The notes: a model not told the origin generated them from the letters alone. 52,164 bases of DNA from Ignavibacteria bacterium CG1_02_37_35 (GCA_001871325.1 MNVA01000010.1:1-52164); one strand, 5' to 3'; shown: positions 26,204 to 35,389, counted from the stretch's first letter. Numbers and translations are program-made.

Positions 26204-27286
26204 TTATTTAATTTTAATTACCGATGAGAGGAGCATAATTAATCGAAACTTTAAAATGTTAAGGTTGACATTTGTATTTTTAATTTTATTCAACAAGGCT
26301 TCACAATCACTAATTATTTTCCCAAGATCAATTTGTCCATATTTTGAATTGAATTTTTCGATGGTCTCACGATAGTTGCTAAAAAAATGAGGTATTAGGT
26401 TGTTACGAGAAAGATTTAATTCATAAAGCCAGTAAATGATAAAAGAAATAACAAGTTGAAAATCTTTTTCTTCTTTAGTAACCATTTCATTGAGTTCTTT
26501 TAAGCAAGAATAGTATTTACCAGCTAAACCATATCTTAGAGTAGATATTGTTTTCTCCAGAAAATAATTGACATCAGTTTTTATCAACTTTAATGCTTTG
26601 GAGTATGATCCTTCTGCAATTGAACTTACGACATGAGCTTCATCATGCGAGATATTAAAGTGTTCCTGCAAAATTTCTGCAATTTCGTTTTCAGTTAATG
26701 GGGCAAACTGAAATTCTTGACATCGTGAGCGAATGGTTTCTCGTAAATTAATTATATTATTTGTTGTTAAGATAAAAAATGTATTGTCGGGAGGTTCCTC
26801 TAGATTCTTAAGTAAAGCATTTTGGGATGTTTCGTTCATCAAATCGGCATTTGAAATGATAACAACTCGAGTCTGAGAAGAATTTGGTGTTAAAGAGAGA
26901 TATTTTTGTATTTCCCTAATACTGTTAATCTTTATATCATTAGCATTCGGAATTTCAATTTTATAATAAGGATTTAATCCTTTTTTCCTTAATTCGGTAC
27001 GAATTTTTTCAAATTCCGAAGCAGGAATTTTGTCAAAAGGTCCGTCAGAATCAGTTTCATTTTTACCTCTTGGAAAGGCTGTAATGAATTTAATATTTAT
27101 GTTTTCAGTAAAGTTGGGAGTTCCAGAAGAAAAACCGGATAGTAAATTTGCTAACATTAGAGCAACTGCATCCTTACCCAATCCTTCGTCACCAAATAAT
27201 ATTACTCCATGGGGGAGCTTTTTATTATGTAATAAAAGATAAAGTGAGTTTTTAACGAAATCTTGCCCAATAATTGTTGATAACAT
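26204..27286 (-). CDS. holB: DNA polymerase III subunit delta'
   Basis: The 360-residue protein has the AAA+ clamp-loader fold: IIGQDFVKNSLYLLL at the start, the degenerate P-loop ILFGDEGLGKDAVALML near residue 28, VVIISNADLMNETSQNALLKNLEEPPDN near 141 and the arginine-finger motif TIRSRCQEFQFAPL near 183. Where ATP-binding subunits have Thr or Ser after the P-loop lysine, this has Asp, as expected for a non-hydrolysing delta'. The usual zinc-binding cysteines are absent. It begins just after a terminator for the upstream DUF2795 gene, so its own promoter is unclear. Confidence 0.88.
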   Translation of the reverse strand: MLSTIIGQDFVKNSLYLLLHNKKLPHGVILFGDEGLGKDAVALMLANLLSGFSSGTPNFTENINIKFITAFPRGKNETDSDGPFDKIPASEFEKIRTELRKKGLNPYYKIEIPNANDIKINSIREIQKYLSLTPNSSQTRVVIISNADLMNETSQNALLKNLEEPPDNTFFILTTNNIINLRETIRSRCQEFQFAPLTENEIAEILQEHFNISHDEAHVVSSIAEGSYSKALKLIKTDVNYFLEKTISTLRYGLAGKYYSCLKELNEMVTKEEKDFQLVISFIIYWLYELNLSRNNLIPHFFSNYRETIEKFNSKYGQIDLGKIISDCEALLNKIKNTNVNLNILKFRLIMLLSSVIKIK

Positions 27287-27296
27287 ACTTTAAGGA

Positions 27297-27321
27297 ATAA
27301 AAAAAGGCACATTTTGTGCCT
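27297..27321 (-). terminator. Intrinsic terminator after the DUF2795 gene
   Basis: On the minus strand AAGGCACA and TGTGCCTT form a perfect 8-bp stem with a 3-base loop (27303-27321), followed by a run of T (27297-27304 as A on the + strand). It lies between the DUF2795 stop codon and the holB start. Confidence 0.8.
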
Positions 27322-27344
27322 TAAAATTTAAATATTTTAAATTA

Positions 27345-27566
27345 TTATATTTCATCTTCATTATAAAAGAAGTCTTCATCAGTTGGATAATCAGGCCAAA
27401 TATCTTCAATGGATTCATAAGGTTCTTCCGAATCCTCTAACTCCTTAAGATTTTCAATTACTTCTAATGGGGCTCCAATTCTTTCACAGTAATCAATTAG
27501 TTCTTCTTTTGTAGCTGGCCAGGGAGCATCATCTAAAAATGAAGCTAATTCGATAGTCCAAATCAT
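27345..27566 (-). CDS. Small acidic DUF2795-like protein
   Basis: This 73-residue protein has the DUF2795 core, ELASFLDDAPWPATKEELIDYCERIGAP (given here in two halves: ELASFLDDAPWPA and TKEELIDYCERIG), then an acidic tail. In Bacteroidota and Chlorobiota such small proteins accompany housekeeping genes; their role is unknown. It follows the M23 gene by 18 bases and is closed by a strong terminator, so it is the end of the topA-xer-hpf-hprK-M23 transcript. Confidence 0.72.
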   Translation of the reverse strand: MIWTIELASFLDDAPWPATKEELIDYCERIGAPLEVIENLKELEDSEEPYESIEDIWPDYPTDEDFFYNEDEI

Positions 27567-27584
27567 AAAATAAAATCCTCAGTA

Positions 27585-28481
27585 TTAATTATTAGCGAAT
27601 AATTGTGAATCGTCAAAAAAGAAAAGATCTGGATCAAGATTTATCCCGTCGTGTAAAACTTCATAATGAAGATGTGGACCGGTAGAAAGCCCTGAATTTC
27701 CTGTTAAAGCAATTAAAGCACCTCGCTCAATTTTCTGCCCTTGCTTAACTTTTGCATTAGAAAGATGTCCATAAATTGTTCTGTAACCAAAGCCATGATC
27801 AATTTCAACACAAAGTCCATAACCATTTCTAAAACCAACAAAATCAACTAATCCACCACCGGATGAATAGACTGAAGTTCCAACACTAGTGATGATGTCA
27901 ATTCCATTATGCATTCGATTTTTGCCCAAGATAGGATGAAACCGTATCCCAAATCCATGTGTCGCAATCGCGCCGACGCAGGGTTTAATAGCTGGAATAC
28001 CTTTGTATAGTTCTTCATTTTGCATTAATGCAGAAGAAATATCATTGATGTTGTGTTTCTCAAATTCAATTTTTGTCAATAGTTTTTCAACTAGATCGCT
28101 TACTTCTTTTAATCCATTTGTGTTTACACTTTTCTTAAAATCTACCGAGATATTAAATTCACCACCACCGACACCCAACTCTTGCTCTTCAGTGGAAATC
28201 ACGGGTAGATTAGCAGCGATTCGCAGTTCATTATTAACTTTAAGTAAACTATCCAATTGCAAGTTCACTTTTTGATAATTTTTTAAGAGGGATTCAATTT
28301 TAAATTGAAAAGCCTGGTCGGTTGGGAGGGTAGTCGTTTTGGAAAATTGATTGAATAAATAGAATCCGAACAAAAACATTGCAATGAAAGAAACCAGAAA
28401 CAAAAGGGCTAATTTCGCTCTAAGTTCCGTAATTTCTATAAATCTTAGATTTTTGCTGGTAAAATAGTATAATTTCTTCAT
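27585..28481 (-). CDS. M23-family murein peptidase with membrane anchor
   Basis: The product (about 298 residues from ATG 28481) has one transmembrane segment (ALLFLVSFIAMFLFGFYLF), a coiled-coil stretch and a LytM/M23 domain at the C-terminal end. Zinc ligands are visible in RMHNGIDIITSVG (HxxxD) and GPHLHYEVLHDG (HxH); GHLSNAKVKQGQKIERG lies between them. M23 enzymes cleave peptide crosslinks of peptidoglycan, and all metal ligands are intact here, so it may be active. The reading frame opens at 28571, inside hprK, but the ATG at 28481 gives a cleaner membrane protein. Confidence 0.85.
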   Translation of the reverse strand: MKKLYYFTSKNLRFIEITELRAKLALLFLVSFIAMFLFGFYLFNQFSKTTTLPTDQAFQFKIESLLKNYQKVNLQLDSLLKVNNELRIAANLPVISTEEQELGVGGGEFNISVDFKKSVNTNGLKEVSDLVEKLLTKIEFEKHNINDISSALMQNEELYKGIPAIKPCVGAIATHGFGIRFHPILGKNRMHNGIDIITSVGTSVYSSGGGLVDFVGFRNGYGLCVEIDHGFGYRTIYGHLSNAKVKQGQKIERGALIALTGNSGLSTGPHLHYEVLHDGINLDPDLFFFDDSQLFANN

Positions 28482-28551
28482 AATTTGTATGCGAAAATAA
28501 CCAAACAACACCTCTTTGTCAAACGATTTCTTAAAAATACTGAAAAATATT

Positions 28552-29568
28552 TTATTCGAAGTCATGTTCAAAATAATTTACCCCTCGCTCTTGATTTCCT
28601 TTACTTTTGTCCAAAATTGTTTTCTCTAATCTATCCTTAAATACTTGAGCGGCATCATAACCATAATGCTTTAAAAGATAATGCAGCGCGATAACTTCTG
28701 AAATTACTGTAATATTTTTGCCGGGTATAATTGGCAGTTTGACATAGGGTATTTCAATATCTAATATTTTTTCAATAGATTCATCGAGCCCTGTTCTCGT
28801 GTAAGTAGAACTCTCATTCCAAACCTCCAATTCACAAATAACCTCTAACCTTTTTTGGTGCCGGATGGCTCTCACTCCAAACATTTTCTGAATATCCAGA
28901 ATACCTAAACCACGAATTTCCATAAAGTGTTTTACTAAAGTAGTCCCGGCTCCAATCAGAATTCCTTCTCCTTTTTTTGTGAGTATAATGACGTCATCTC
29001 CTACTAACCTATGACCTCTTTCAATAAGGTCCAGAGCAACTTCGCTCTTCCCTACTCCTGATTTTCCAATAAATAAGATACCGACTCCATACACATCAAC
29101 AAATGAACCGTGAATTGAAACACGGGGAGCAAATTGATCGTCAAGAAAATCGCTTATTAAATAGGTTAATTTTGTTGTTAACAAGGGGGATGAAAAAAGT
29201 GGGACATGAAATTTTATCGCCAGAGATATCATTTCTTGAAAGGGATTGTTGCCGTCAGTGAGAATAATACATGGAATGTGGAATTGAAACAATTTTTTTA
29301 ATGCTTTCAATCTTTTTTCAGCAGATAAATTTTTGAGATAAGTTATTTCAGTGTTCCCAAATATTTGCACACGTTCATATGCAAAGAGTTCAACAAACCC
29401 GGCTAATGCTAAGCCGGGTCTATGAACGTTTTGATCTTTAATTCTCCTATCGAAACCTGATTCATCTGAGTGTAAAGTGAGTTTGAATTTCGATTTTGCA
29501 TTTACGTAGAAGAAATTAACATCAATTGATGCTACTCTTGAAATTGCATTTTTATCAATGGTAATCAT
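28552..29568 (-). CDS. hprK: HPr kinase/phosphorylase
   Basis: The 338-residue protein matches HprK/P, which phosphorylates Ser46 of HPr in PTS control. The N-terminal domain spans 1-130. The kinase domain has the Walker A ILFIGKSGVGKSEVALDLIERGHRLVGDDVI (parts: GKSGVGKSEVAL and RGHRLVGDDVI) near residue 150 and the signature MEIRGLGILDIQKMFG near 206. It follows hpf by 3 bases. No HPr or EI gene is in the window, so in this lineage it may act on an unknown or solitary HPr. Start ATG 29568. Confidence 0.92.
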   Translation of the reverse strand: MITIDKNAISRVASIDVNFFYVNAKSKFKLTLHSDESGFDRRIKDQNVHRPGLALAGFVELFAYERVQIFGNTEITYLKNLSAEKRLKALKKLFQFHIPCIILTDGNNPFQEMISLAIKFHVPLFSSPLLTTKLTYLISDFLDDQFAPRVSIHGSFVDVYGVGILFIGKSGVGKSEVALDLIERGHRLVGDDVIILTKKGEGILIGAGTTLVKHFMEIRGLGILDIQKMFGVRAIRHQKRLEVICELEVWNESSTYTRTGLDESIEKILDIEIPYVKLPIIPGKNITVISEVIALHYLLKHYGYDAAQVFKDRLEKTILDKSKGNQERGVNYFEHDFE

Positions 29569-29571
29569 AAA

Positions 29572-29868
29572 TTAGTGTGATTTATTTTTTGTTTTTAATT
29601 TTTCCAACTGACGTTGAATTTTTTCAACGGCAAGAACCGTTGATTTTTTATAATCATCTGATATTTCACTTGCAGTTAGGACTTGCCCAGGTACTTTCAC
29701 AATTATTTCGGCTGTTTTAGTTGTGTCCTTATTTGCCTGATAGCTTAAAATAACATCAACATCTAAAATGTTATCATAAAATCTATCAATTTTTGAAACC
29801 TCTGCCGAAATGAAATCTTTCAAAGTTTCATGAGCTTTAAATTTTCGTGCAGTGATAGAGATATTCAT
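29572..29868 (-). CDS. hpf: Ribosome hibernation promoting factor (HPF/RaiA, short form)
   Basis: The 98-residue product has the HPF N-terminal fold: NISITARKFKAHETLKDFIS at the start, KIDRFYDNILDVDVILSY near residue 28 and EIIVKVPGQVLTASE near 58, with a lysine-rich end. It stabilises idle ribosomes in the stationary phase. The ATG at 29868 is chosen over the longer frame from 29916 because AAAGGAG lies 7 bases upstream. Adjacent hprK recalls the rpoN-hpf-ptsN-hprK order of Proteobacteria. Confidence 0.9.
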   Translation of the reverse strand: MNISITARKFKAHETLKDFISAEVSKIDRFYDNILDVDVILSYQANKDTTKTAEIIVKVPGQVLTASEISDDYKKSTVLAVEKIQRQLEKLKTKNKSH

Positions 29869-29884
29869 GTTGAGCTCCTTTTCT

Positions 29885-30766
29885 TTATGATTTTGGATGT
29901 GCTTGCTTATAAACATTTTTTAATCGTTCTATACTAACTTGAGTATATATTTGCGTAGTAGAAAGATTGGAATGACCTAAAATCTCTTTTATAGCCGTTA
30001 AATCTGCCCCATGATTCAACATGTGCGTTGCTGAGCTATGGCGAAAAATATGCGGGCTTTTCTTCTTGAGATCTGTCAGTTCACTTAAATACTTTCTTAC
30101 AAAGCGGTAGATATAATTCGAACTGACATTACAACCATTAGATTTAAGGAAAAAATATTTTTGATTTTTATCTGTCGGTCTGCTTAATAAATATTCGTGA
30201 AGTATTAGTTTAGATTTTTCCCCTAATGGGACGATTCTGGTTTTATTTCCTTTTCCAACTACACGAATAATTGACGATGAAAAATCAACATCTTTTAATA
30301 AGAGATTGCTCGCTTCAGATACTCGTAGTGAAGCACCGTAGAGCACTTCGGTAACGCTAATATGCAAAAGATAATCTTTATGTTGTGCCGCACGAATATT
30401 GTTCAGTAATGTTCCGTAAAGCTCTTCCTGAATTACTTCAGGAAGTTTTCTTTTCACCTTTGGGTTTTTTGTATAGGCAATTAAGTTTTTATTAATAAAC
30501 GCCTTCTTAAACGCGAAAGAAAAAAAACTTCGAATCGAAGATAGTTTTCTTGAAATTGAAGATTTCTCTAAACCCAATTCATTGAGATGTACTAAATAAA
30601 GTTTAATTGTTCTTTCATTTATTAAAGATATTTCAATCTTTTGTAAAGACTCACAAAACAGATAAAACTGTATTAAATCTTCTTTATAAGCTTTTATTGT
30701 CAAAGGGGCATAACCCGTTGTAGTTGTTATTTCTTTTAAATATGATTGAATGATATTCTTCATCAT
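29885..30766 (-). CDS. xerC: Tyrosine recombinase, XerC/XerD family
   Basis: The 293-residue protein has the N-terminal SAM-like core-binding domain (1-100) and a complete catalytic set: Arg148 (VLYGASLRVSEASNLL), Lys172 (VVGKGNKTRIVPLG), His239 and Arg242 (HIFRHSSATHML), His265 (LGHSNLSTTQ) and Tyr274 (QIYTQVSIERL). XerC and XerD resolve chromosome dimers at dif. Length is standard (about 298) and no integron or phage context is visible, so the housekeeping role is likely; whether it is the XerC or XerD member cannot be told here. A dif-like site lies 4.6 kb away. Confidence 0.93.
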   Translation of the reverse strand: MMKNIIQSYLKEITTTTGYAPLTIKAYKEDLIQFYLFCESLQKIEISLINERTIKLYLVHLNELGLEKSSISRKLSSIRSFFSFAFKKAFINKNLIAYTKNPKVKRKLPEVIQEELYGTLLNNIRAAQHKDYLLHISVTEVLYGASLRVSEASNLLLKDVDFSSSIIRVVGKGNKTRIVPLGEKSKLILHEYLLSRPTDKNQKYFFLKSNGCNVSSNYIYRFVRKYLSELTDLKKKSPHIFRHSSATHMLNHGADLTAIKEILGHSNLSTTQIYTQVSIERLKNVYKQAHPKS

Positions 30767-30775
30767 TAAAATATT

Positions 30776-33112
30776 TTATTCAACTTCATCAATTTCTTCT
30801 TCGAGCACTTCAATTATTTCTTCACCGCAAACTGGGCATTGTAGGTAATTCCCTTTTTTGGCTGAATATTTATGTTCTAAATATGCCGAATCTCCATTCG
30901 GGCACTCTTTTGCAATCGGTTTATTCCATGAAACAAAATCACAGTCAGGATACTTTGAGCAACCGTAAAATGCTCTGTTTCTTTTTGATCTTCGCTCAAC
31001 AATTTCGCCATCTTTACATTTTGGACAAGCAACGCCCATTGATATATTCTTCAAATAGTCGCAATCGGGATATTTTTCACATCCAATAAAACGTCCGAAT
31101 TTCCCATTTCGATAAATAGTTCGATTATTGCATTTGGGACAAGAATCGCCAGTATATTCCGGTTCCTTTGAATCTTGGGAAAACTCCTTAAATGATTTAA
31201 TATTTTTACATTCTGGATAATTAGTACACGCTAAATATTTTCCAAAACGGCTGAATCTAATTGCCATTTCATTTCCGCATTTATCACACAGGATCTTCTC
31301 GATTTTATCTTCAACCGCCGCGAGCGTTTCAGAAAACGGTTTGTAAAAATCATTCAGAACAGTCACAAATTCATTTTCGCCTTGCGCAATTTGGTCTAAC
31401 TCACTCTCCATCCTAGCCGTAAAACTCACGTCAAAAATATTCGGAAAATTTTGTACCAGGATACCGTTCACTTTAATTCCGAGAGAAGTCGGCGATAATT
31501 TTCTTTCGTTGACCGAAACATAACTTCTATCTACAACCGTACTTACAATAGAAGAGTAGGTACTTGGTCTGCCTATTCCTTTACTTTCCAATTCTTTAAT
31601 TAAACTGCTTTCCGTATAACGAGGGGGTGGTTTTGTGAAGTGCTGCGTTTCCTTCAAATCATCCAGAACAAGTCTATCTCCCTTTTCCATTCCAGCAGGG
31701 ATTGATTCGTTTTTTGCCTCAGCCTTATCGTCTGTTTCGGCATCCTCGGGTTGTTCTTTAACCTCAACATACATTTGCATAAAACCACTAAAGAGCAGAG
31801 CCTGCCCGTATGCTTTAAAGAGAAATTCATCCGCAGATATTTCAATTACCGTCGTTTCTAATTCTGCCGGTTTCATTTGTGAAGCGATAAATCTTTTCCA
31901 AATCAATTGATAGAGTTTGAATGATCTATCATCTAAAAACTCTTTTACCTTCTCAGGGGTAAATTCCATCGAGGTCGGTCGAATAGCTTCGTGCGCATCC
32001 TGAACATTCGCATTTTTCTTTTTGTCGTATAGATTAGCAGTTGCAGGCAAATAACTTTCTCCAAATTTTTTTTGGATAAATTCTCTTGTTTCAATTAATA
32101 TATCCTCTGAAATTCTAGTTGAATCAGTTCTCATATAGGTGATGAGACCGACCGTTCCATCTTTTCCTAAATCAATACCTTCATATAATTTCTGAGCTAT
32201 GCCCATAGTTTGTTTAGCACGGAACCGTAAGGCTTTTGAAGCTTCAGACTGCAGCGTACTGGTGATAAAAGGAGGGGAAGGATTTCTCTTAGTATGTTTT
32301 TTAACAATTCGAGAGATCTCAAATTTATTTTTTTGATTTACAGCATTAAATATTTTAAGTGTGTCTGCTTCATTATTAAGAAGAATATGATTTTTTAGAA
32401 ATTCAGCTAATTCCCTTTCACTCATCTCAGCTCTGGGAGCTACTTTAATTTCTTTCCCATCAATGCTAAAGAGTTTAGCTTTAAATATTTCATTCGTGGT
32501 GGTTTCAAAAAAACCCCAGATTGACCAATATTCAATTGTTTTGAATTTACTGATTTCTATTTCTCGTTCGCATACAAGCCTTAATGCTACAGACTGAACT
32601 CTTCCGGCAGAAAGTGTTACTCCCGATTCTTGGATAAGTGTCTTCCATAAAAAAGGGCTTACTTTATAACCAATCAACCGATCCATAATTCTACGTGCAC
32701 GCTGTGAAGCAACTAAGGTTGAATCAATCGAGCGTGGGGCTTTCATTCCTTTAAGAACGCCGGTTTTTGTTATTTCATTAAAGAGAACACGAAATACTTT
32801 GGTATCATCTTTAACGTTCAAATAATCGGCTATGTCTTGAGCAATTGCTTCACCTTCACGGTCAGGGTCAGTTGCAATGAAAATATTATCACTTTTTGCC
32901 GAAAGACTTTTAATTTTTTTTAGAAGCTCGCCCTTCCCGCGAATTGTTACAAATTGGGGTTGAAACGAATTCTTAACATCAATACCTAACTTAGATTTAG
33001 GTAAATTTTTAATGTGTCCTACGGTTGCTTCCACATGGTAGTTTCTTCCTAAATATTTATTAATGGTTTTAGCTTTTGCCGGAGATTCAACGAGAACAAG
33101 ATTTTTACTCAT
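30776..33112 (-). CDS. topA: DNA topoisomerase I
   Basis: The 778-residue type IA topoisomerase relaxes negative supercoils. The toprim domain begins LVLVESPAKAKTINKYLG, with acidic TDPDREGEAIAQDI at residues 81-94. The catalytic tyrosine is Tyr326 in GLITYMRTDSTRIS. Four C-terminal zinc motifs follow (CDKCG...C, CPKCN...C, CPKCK...C, CPNG...CPVC, about 600-770), the last with fewer cysteines. The adjacent DUF494 gene is a deep, well-known neighbour of topA. Confidence 0.96.
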   Translation of the reverse strand: MSKNLVLVESPAKAKTINKYLGRNYHVEATVGHIKNLPKSKLGIDVKNSFQPQFVTIRGKGELLKKIKSLSAKSDNIFIATDPDREGEAIAQDIADYLNVKDDTKVFRVLFNEITKTGVLKGMKAPRSIDSTLVASQRARRIMDRLIGYKVSPFLWKTLIQESGVTLSAGRVQSVALRLVCEREIEISKFKTIEYWSIWGFFETTTNEIFKAKLFSIDGKEIKVAPRAEMSERELAEFLKNHILLNNEADTLKIFNAVNQKNKFEISRIVKKHTKRNPSPPFITSTLQSEASKALRFRAKQTMGIAQKLYEGIDLGKDGTVGLITYMRTDSTRISEDILIETREFIQKKFGESYLPATANLYDKKKNANVQDAHEAIRPTSMEFTPEKVKEFLDDRSFKLYQLIWKRFIASQMKPAELETTVIEISADEFLFKAYGQALLFSGFMQMYVEVKEQPEDAETDDKAEAKNESIPAGMEKGDRLVLDDLKETQHFTKPPPRYTESSLIKELESKGIGRPSTYSSIVSTVVDRSYVSVNERKLSPTSLGIKVNGILVQNFPNIFDVSFTARMESELDQIAQGENEFVTVLNDFYKPFSETLAAVEDKIEKILCDKCGNEMAIRFSRFGKYLACTNYPECKNIKSFKEFSQDSKEPEYTGDSCPKCNNRTIYRNGKFGRFIGCEKYPDCDYLKNISMGVACPKCKDGEIVERRSKRNRAFYGCSKYPDCDFVSWNKPIAKECPNGDSAYLEHKYSAKKGNYLQCPVCGEEIIEVLEEEIDEVE

Positions 33113-33118
33113 AATTGC

Positions 33119-33574
33119 TTAATTTATTTTATCTGAAAGATAGAGAAGCTTTCTACTTCCCGGGATTGATAATTTATCTGCATCAATAATGGAATTTAAT
33201 ATAAGAAAATTCATTTCATCTTCCGATAACGGAAATTCCGGGAAGAAAAAGATTTGTTCCATTACTCCATCAAGATCGGAATTTGTCAGTAACCCGATGT
33301 TAAATAATTTTAGAAGACGATTGTAATTAGACATACCGATTATGTACATTTCATCTTCAGAAAAAATACGCATACCTTTTGAGGCTGCAGGTACAGTTAA
33401 ATGCCCGATTTGATTAGTATTTATCTTGTCGATAATCCAACTGTATGCAGTTGCTACTATAGTTTTATCATATTTATTTTTCTTCAATAACTTCGATTCA
33501 ACTTGTTCTAAAGATTTTTCTTTCGCAAGTCCATCAAGTAATTTTGAGAGAACTTCAGCCAGCCGATTTCTCAT
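33119..33574 (-). CDS. smg: DUF494/Smg-family protein
   Basis: The 151-residue helical protein resembles the Smg/DUF494 family, which lies between dprA and topA in many Proteobacteria; the stretch FSEDEMYIIGMSNYNRLLKLFNIGLLTN (parts FSEDEMYIIGMSNYNRLLK and FNIGLLTN) near residue 70 and EFPLSEDEMNFLILNSI near 115 support this. Its role is unknown. It overlaps ybeY by 4 bases and topA follows after 6, so it is co-transcribed with both. The call rests on motif resemblance plus position. Confidence 0.7.
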   Translation of the reverse strand: MRNRLAEVLSKLLDGLAKEKSLEQVESKLLKKNKYDKTIVATAYSWIIDKINTNQIGHLTVPAASKGMRIFSEDEMYIIGMSNYNRLLKLFNIGLLTNSDLDGVMEQIFFFPEFPLSEDEMNFLILNSIIDADKLSIPGSRKLLYLSDKIN

Positions 33575-34020
33575 ATTTTATTCAAGATCATAGTGGATAG
33601 TTTTTTCACTAAAGAGGTTTCTTTTCTTTTCATTTTTAATTTATTATTTTTTTGTTGATCATCATAACCGAGAAGATGCAGTATCCCGTGTATTATAAGC
33701 CGCAAGTATTCCTCATTCTCAGAAGTATAAAATCTTCGGGCGTTTTCAACTGCATCCTCATAAGAAATAATAATTTCACCGTCTAAATCCGTATTACTTC
33801 CGCTGTAATTAAATGTCAAAATATCAGTTGAAAAATGATGACTTAGATATTTACCGTTGAGCGCCAAAATTTCTTTTTTATCAACAAAGGAAACATGAAT
33901 GCTTGCTATCGAAAATTGTAATTCTTCTGCCAGCTGAAGAATAATTGCTCTAATAAGAGATTTCTTAAACTTTATTATTTTCGGAATTAAGATAGCAATT
34001 TTTGAATTTGAAATATTCAT
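33571..34020 (-). CDS. ybeY: Endoribonuclease YbeY
   Basis: The 149-residue protein is the YbeY metalloendoribonuclease that acts in 16S rRNA 3' processing and ribosome quality control. It contains VSFVDKKEILALNGKYL near residue 43, ILTFNY near 67, GEIIISYEDAVENA near 79 and the zinc motif IIHGILHLLGYDDQQKN near 110. E. coli YbeY has three histidines (HGTLHLLGYDH); here the third is Asp. A similar change is common in Bacteroidota, and an aspartate could still bind metal. Confidence 0.88.
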   Translation of the reverse strand: MNISNSKIAILIPKIIKFKKSLIRAIILQLAEELQFSIASIHVSFVDKKEILALNGKYLSHHFSTDILTFNYSGSNTDLDGEIIISYEDAVENARRFYTSENEEYLRLIIHGILHLLGYDDQQKNNKLKMKRKETSLVKKLSTMILNKI

Positions 34021-34026
34021 AAACGA

Positions 34027-34590
34027 TCATTTCTTCTTAATTAATGAATCACTTGATGTTTTCGCATAATCCTTATAGTGAAGAGCAGATTTTTCAAGTT
34101 CTTCAGTTTCTTTTTGCGATAAAGGTCGAATAACTTTACACGGAACTCCGGCAACCAATACTCCCTTAGGAACCAGAAATTTTGGAGGGACGACTGCTCC
34201 GGCTGCTACCACACTTCCTTCACTAACAACCGCACCATCTAAAACAACGGCGCCCATTCCAATCAAACATAAATTATTCACCGTGCATCCGTGCAGTGTA
34301 ACGCTGTGCCCGATAGTAACTTTATCTCCGATGATTAAAGGATACGTTTCACTTGTAACATGCAGCATTGAGCAATCCTGAACATTCGTCAGCTCACCGA
34401 TGCGAATAAAATTTACATCTCCTCTTAGAACGGTATTATACCAAACGCTTGAGTTTTTTCCTATCCTCACATTTCCGATAATTTTTACGCCCGAAGCAAT
34501 AAATACAGAATCATCAATTTCCGGAAGCATGCTTTGATACGGAAAGAAAACTTTTTCTTCTATTAGTCTTTGTACTTTGGCGGATTCCAT
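34027..34590 (-). CDS. Gamma-carbonic-anhydrase-like hexapeptide-repeat protein
   Basis: The 187-residue protein is a left-handed beta-helix of hexapeptide repeats (IIGNVRIGKNSSVWYNTVL and following). The zinc-binding histidines of gamma carbonic anhydrases are visible in CSMLHVTS, IGHSVTLHGCTV, and their order fits the family (YrdA/PaaY-like members). The C-terminal KVIRPLSQKETEELEKSA helix is typical too. Carbonic anhydrase activity is not certain, since many YrdA-like proteins are untested. Its start overlaps the DUF3108 stop by 28 bases. Confidence 0.85.
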   Translation of the reverse strand: MESAKVQRLIEEKVFFPYQSMLPEIDDSVFIASGVKIIGNVRIGKNSSVWYNTVLRGDVNFIRIGELTNVQDCSMLHVTSETYPLIIGDKVTIGHSVTLHGCTVNNLCLIGMGAVVLDGAVVSEGSVVAAGAVVPPKFLVPKGVLVAGVPCKVIRPLSQKETEELEKSALHYKDYAKTSSDSLIKKK

Positions 34591-35387
34591 CCGGGTCTAT
34601 TCCATGATTTTAATTCTAAATTAACATTTCCAATGATCACTTTCATTTTAGCCATTATAGGAACTGCGGCTTTATCGTTTGAGAACCACCCTTCAAAGCG
34701 GCCCGTCAAGCCGAATACACTGATAAAGTCTGTGTCGCCATCCAGATATGTGCAAGCGATATCGTGATCAACGGCATCAATAGATACTTTGTCTATCCTA
34801 TCGTAAAAATTTATTTTTGTAAAGACTTTTTCTTCAGTAACAAAACATGGGACTTTCACCGACATTTTACGTCCGTTATTCATACGGGCATAGTAGAAAA
34901 TTGAAAGTCCATCGTGATACATTTTTTCTGCGATAGTAGTTGAATCAGTCCATAATTCTGCAGGAGATACTTTCCCCTTCTTAACGCGAAGTTTATGATT
35001 TTTATAATCGAAAAAATATTCGGTAGAAGTTGTAAACTCTTCCTTTCTGTTCAACCCCTTAAAATACTCAGAGTAAAAGTCTGTATTTACTTTACTTTCA
35101 TATATTTGATGGAGGTTGACAAAAGGAATGCCTGAGTAAGAATCAATATGAGCAATGGTGTTGTAAATAGTTTTCCCTTGATACTCTCTTTTATTTATTA
35201 TTCTCAGGCGTACCTCACCCAGTTTAAGGAAGGAATAACTTACAACATAATTAATGTCTTCACCAACAAGCATCTCCTTTTCAGAAATGATGGAACTTGC
35301 TATTGTTATCCTCTCAGGTTTATAGGTAAATCCTGATTGTAAAATCGTTATGCTTACAATTGCAAAAAACAGAATTGGATATTTCAT
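34563..35387 (-). CDS. DUF3108 envelope protein
   Basis: The 274-residue protein has a signal peptide (KYPILFFAIVSITILQSGFT) and then the DUF3108 fold: VGEDINYVVSYSFLKLGEVR near residue 41, IDSYSGIPFVNLHQIYES near 80 and the C-terminal GLTGRFEGWFSND with AAVPIMAKMKVIIGNVNLEL. DUF3108 proteins are periplasmic or outer-membrane associated; their role is unknown, with lipid binding suggested by their barrel-like fold. It is followed directly by the gamma-carbonic-anhydrase gene and preceded by the CTP protease by 2 bases. Confidence 0.78.
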   Translation of the reverse strand: MKYPILFFAIVSITILQSGFTYKPERITIASSIISEKEMLVGEDINYVVSYSFLKLGEVRLRIINKREYQGKTIYNTIAHIDSYSGIPFVNLHQIYESKVNTDFYSEYFKGLNRKEEFTTSTEYFFDYKNHKLRVKKGKVSPAELWTDSTTIAEKMYHDGLSIFYYARMNNGRKMSVKVPCFVTEEKVFTKINFYDRIDKVSIDAVDHDIACTYLDGDTDFISVFGLTGRFEGWFSNDKAAVPIMAKMKVIIGNVNLELKSWNRPGWNPPKYKD

Positions 35388-35389
35388 CT

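Noticed and set aside
29885-30766. Integron or phage integrase
   Set aside because: The recombinase has the Xer layout, sits in a topA-hpf housekeeping operon, and no attachment repeats or cargo are near.
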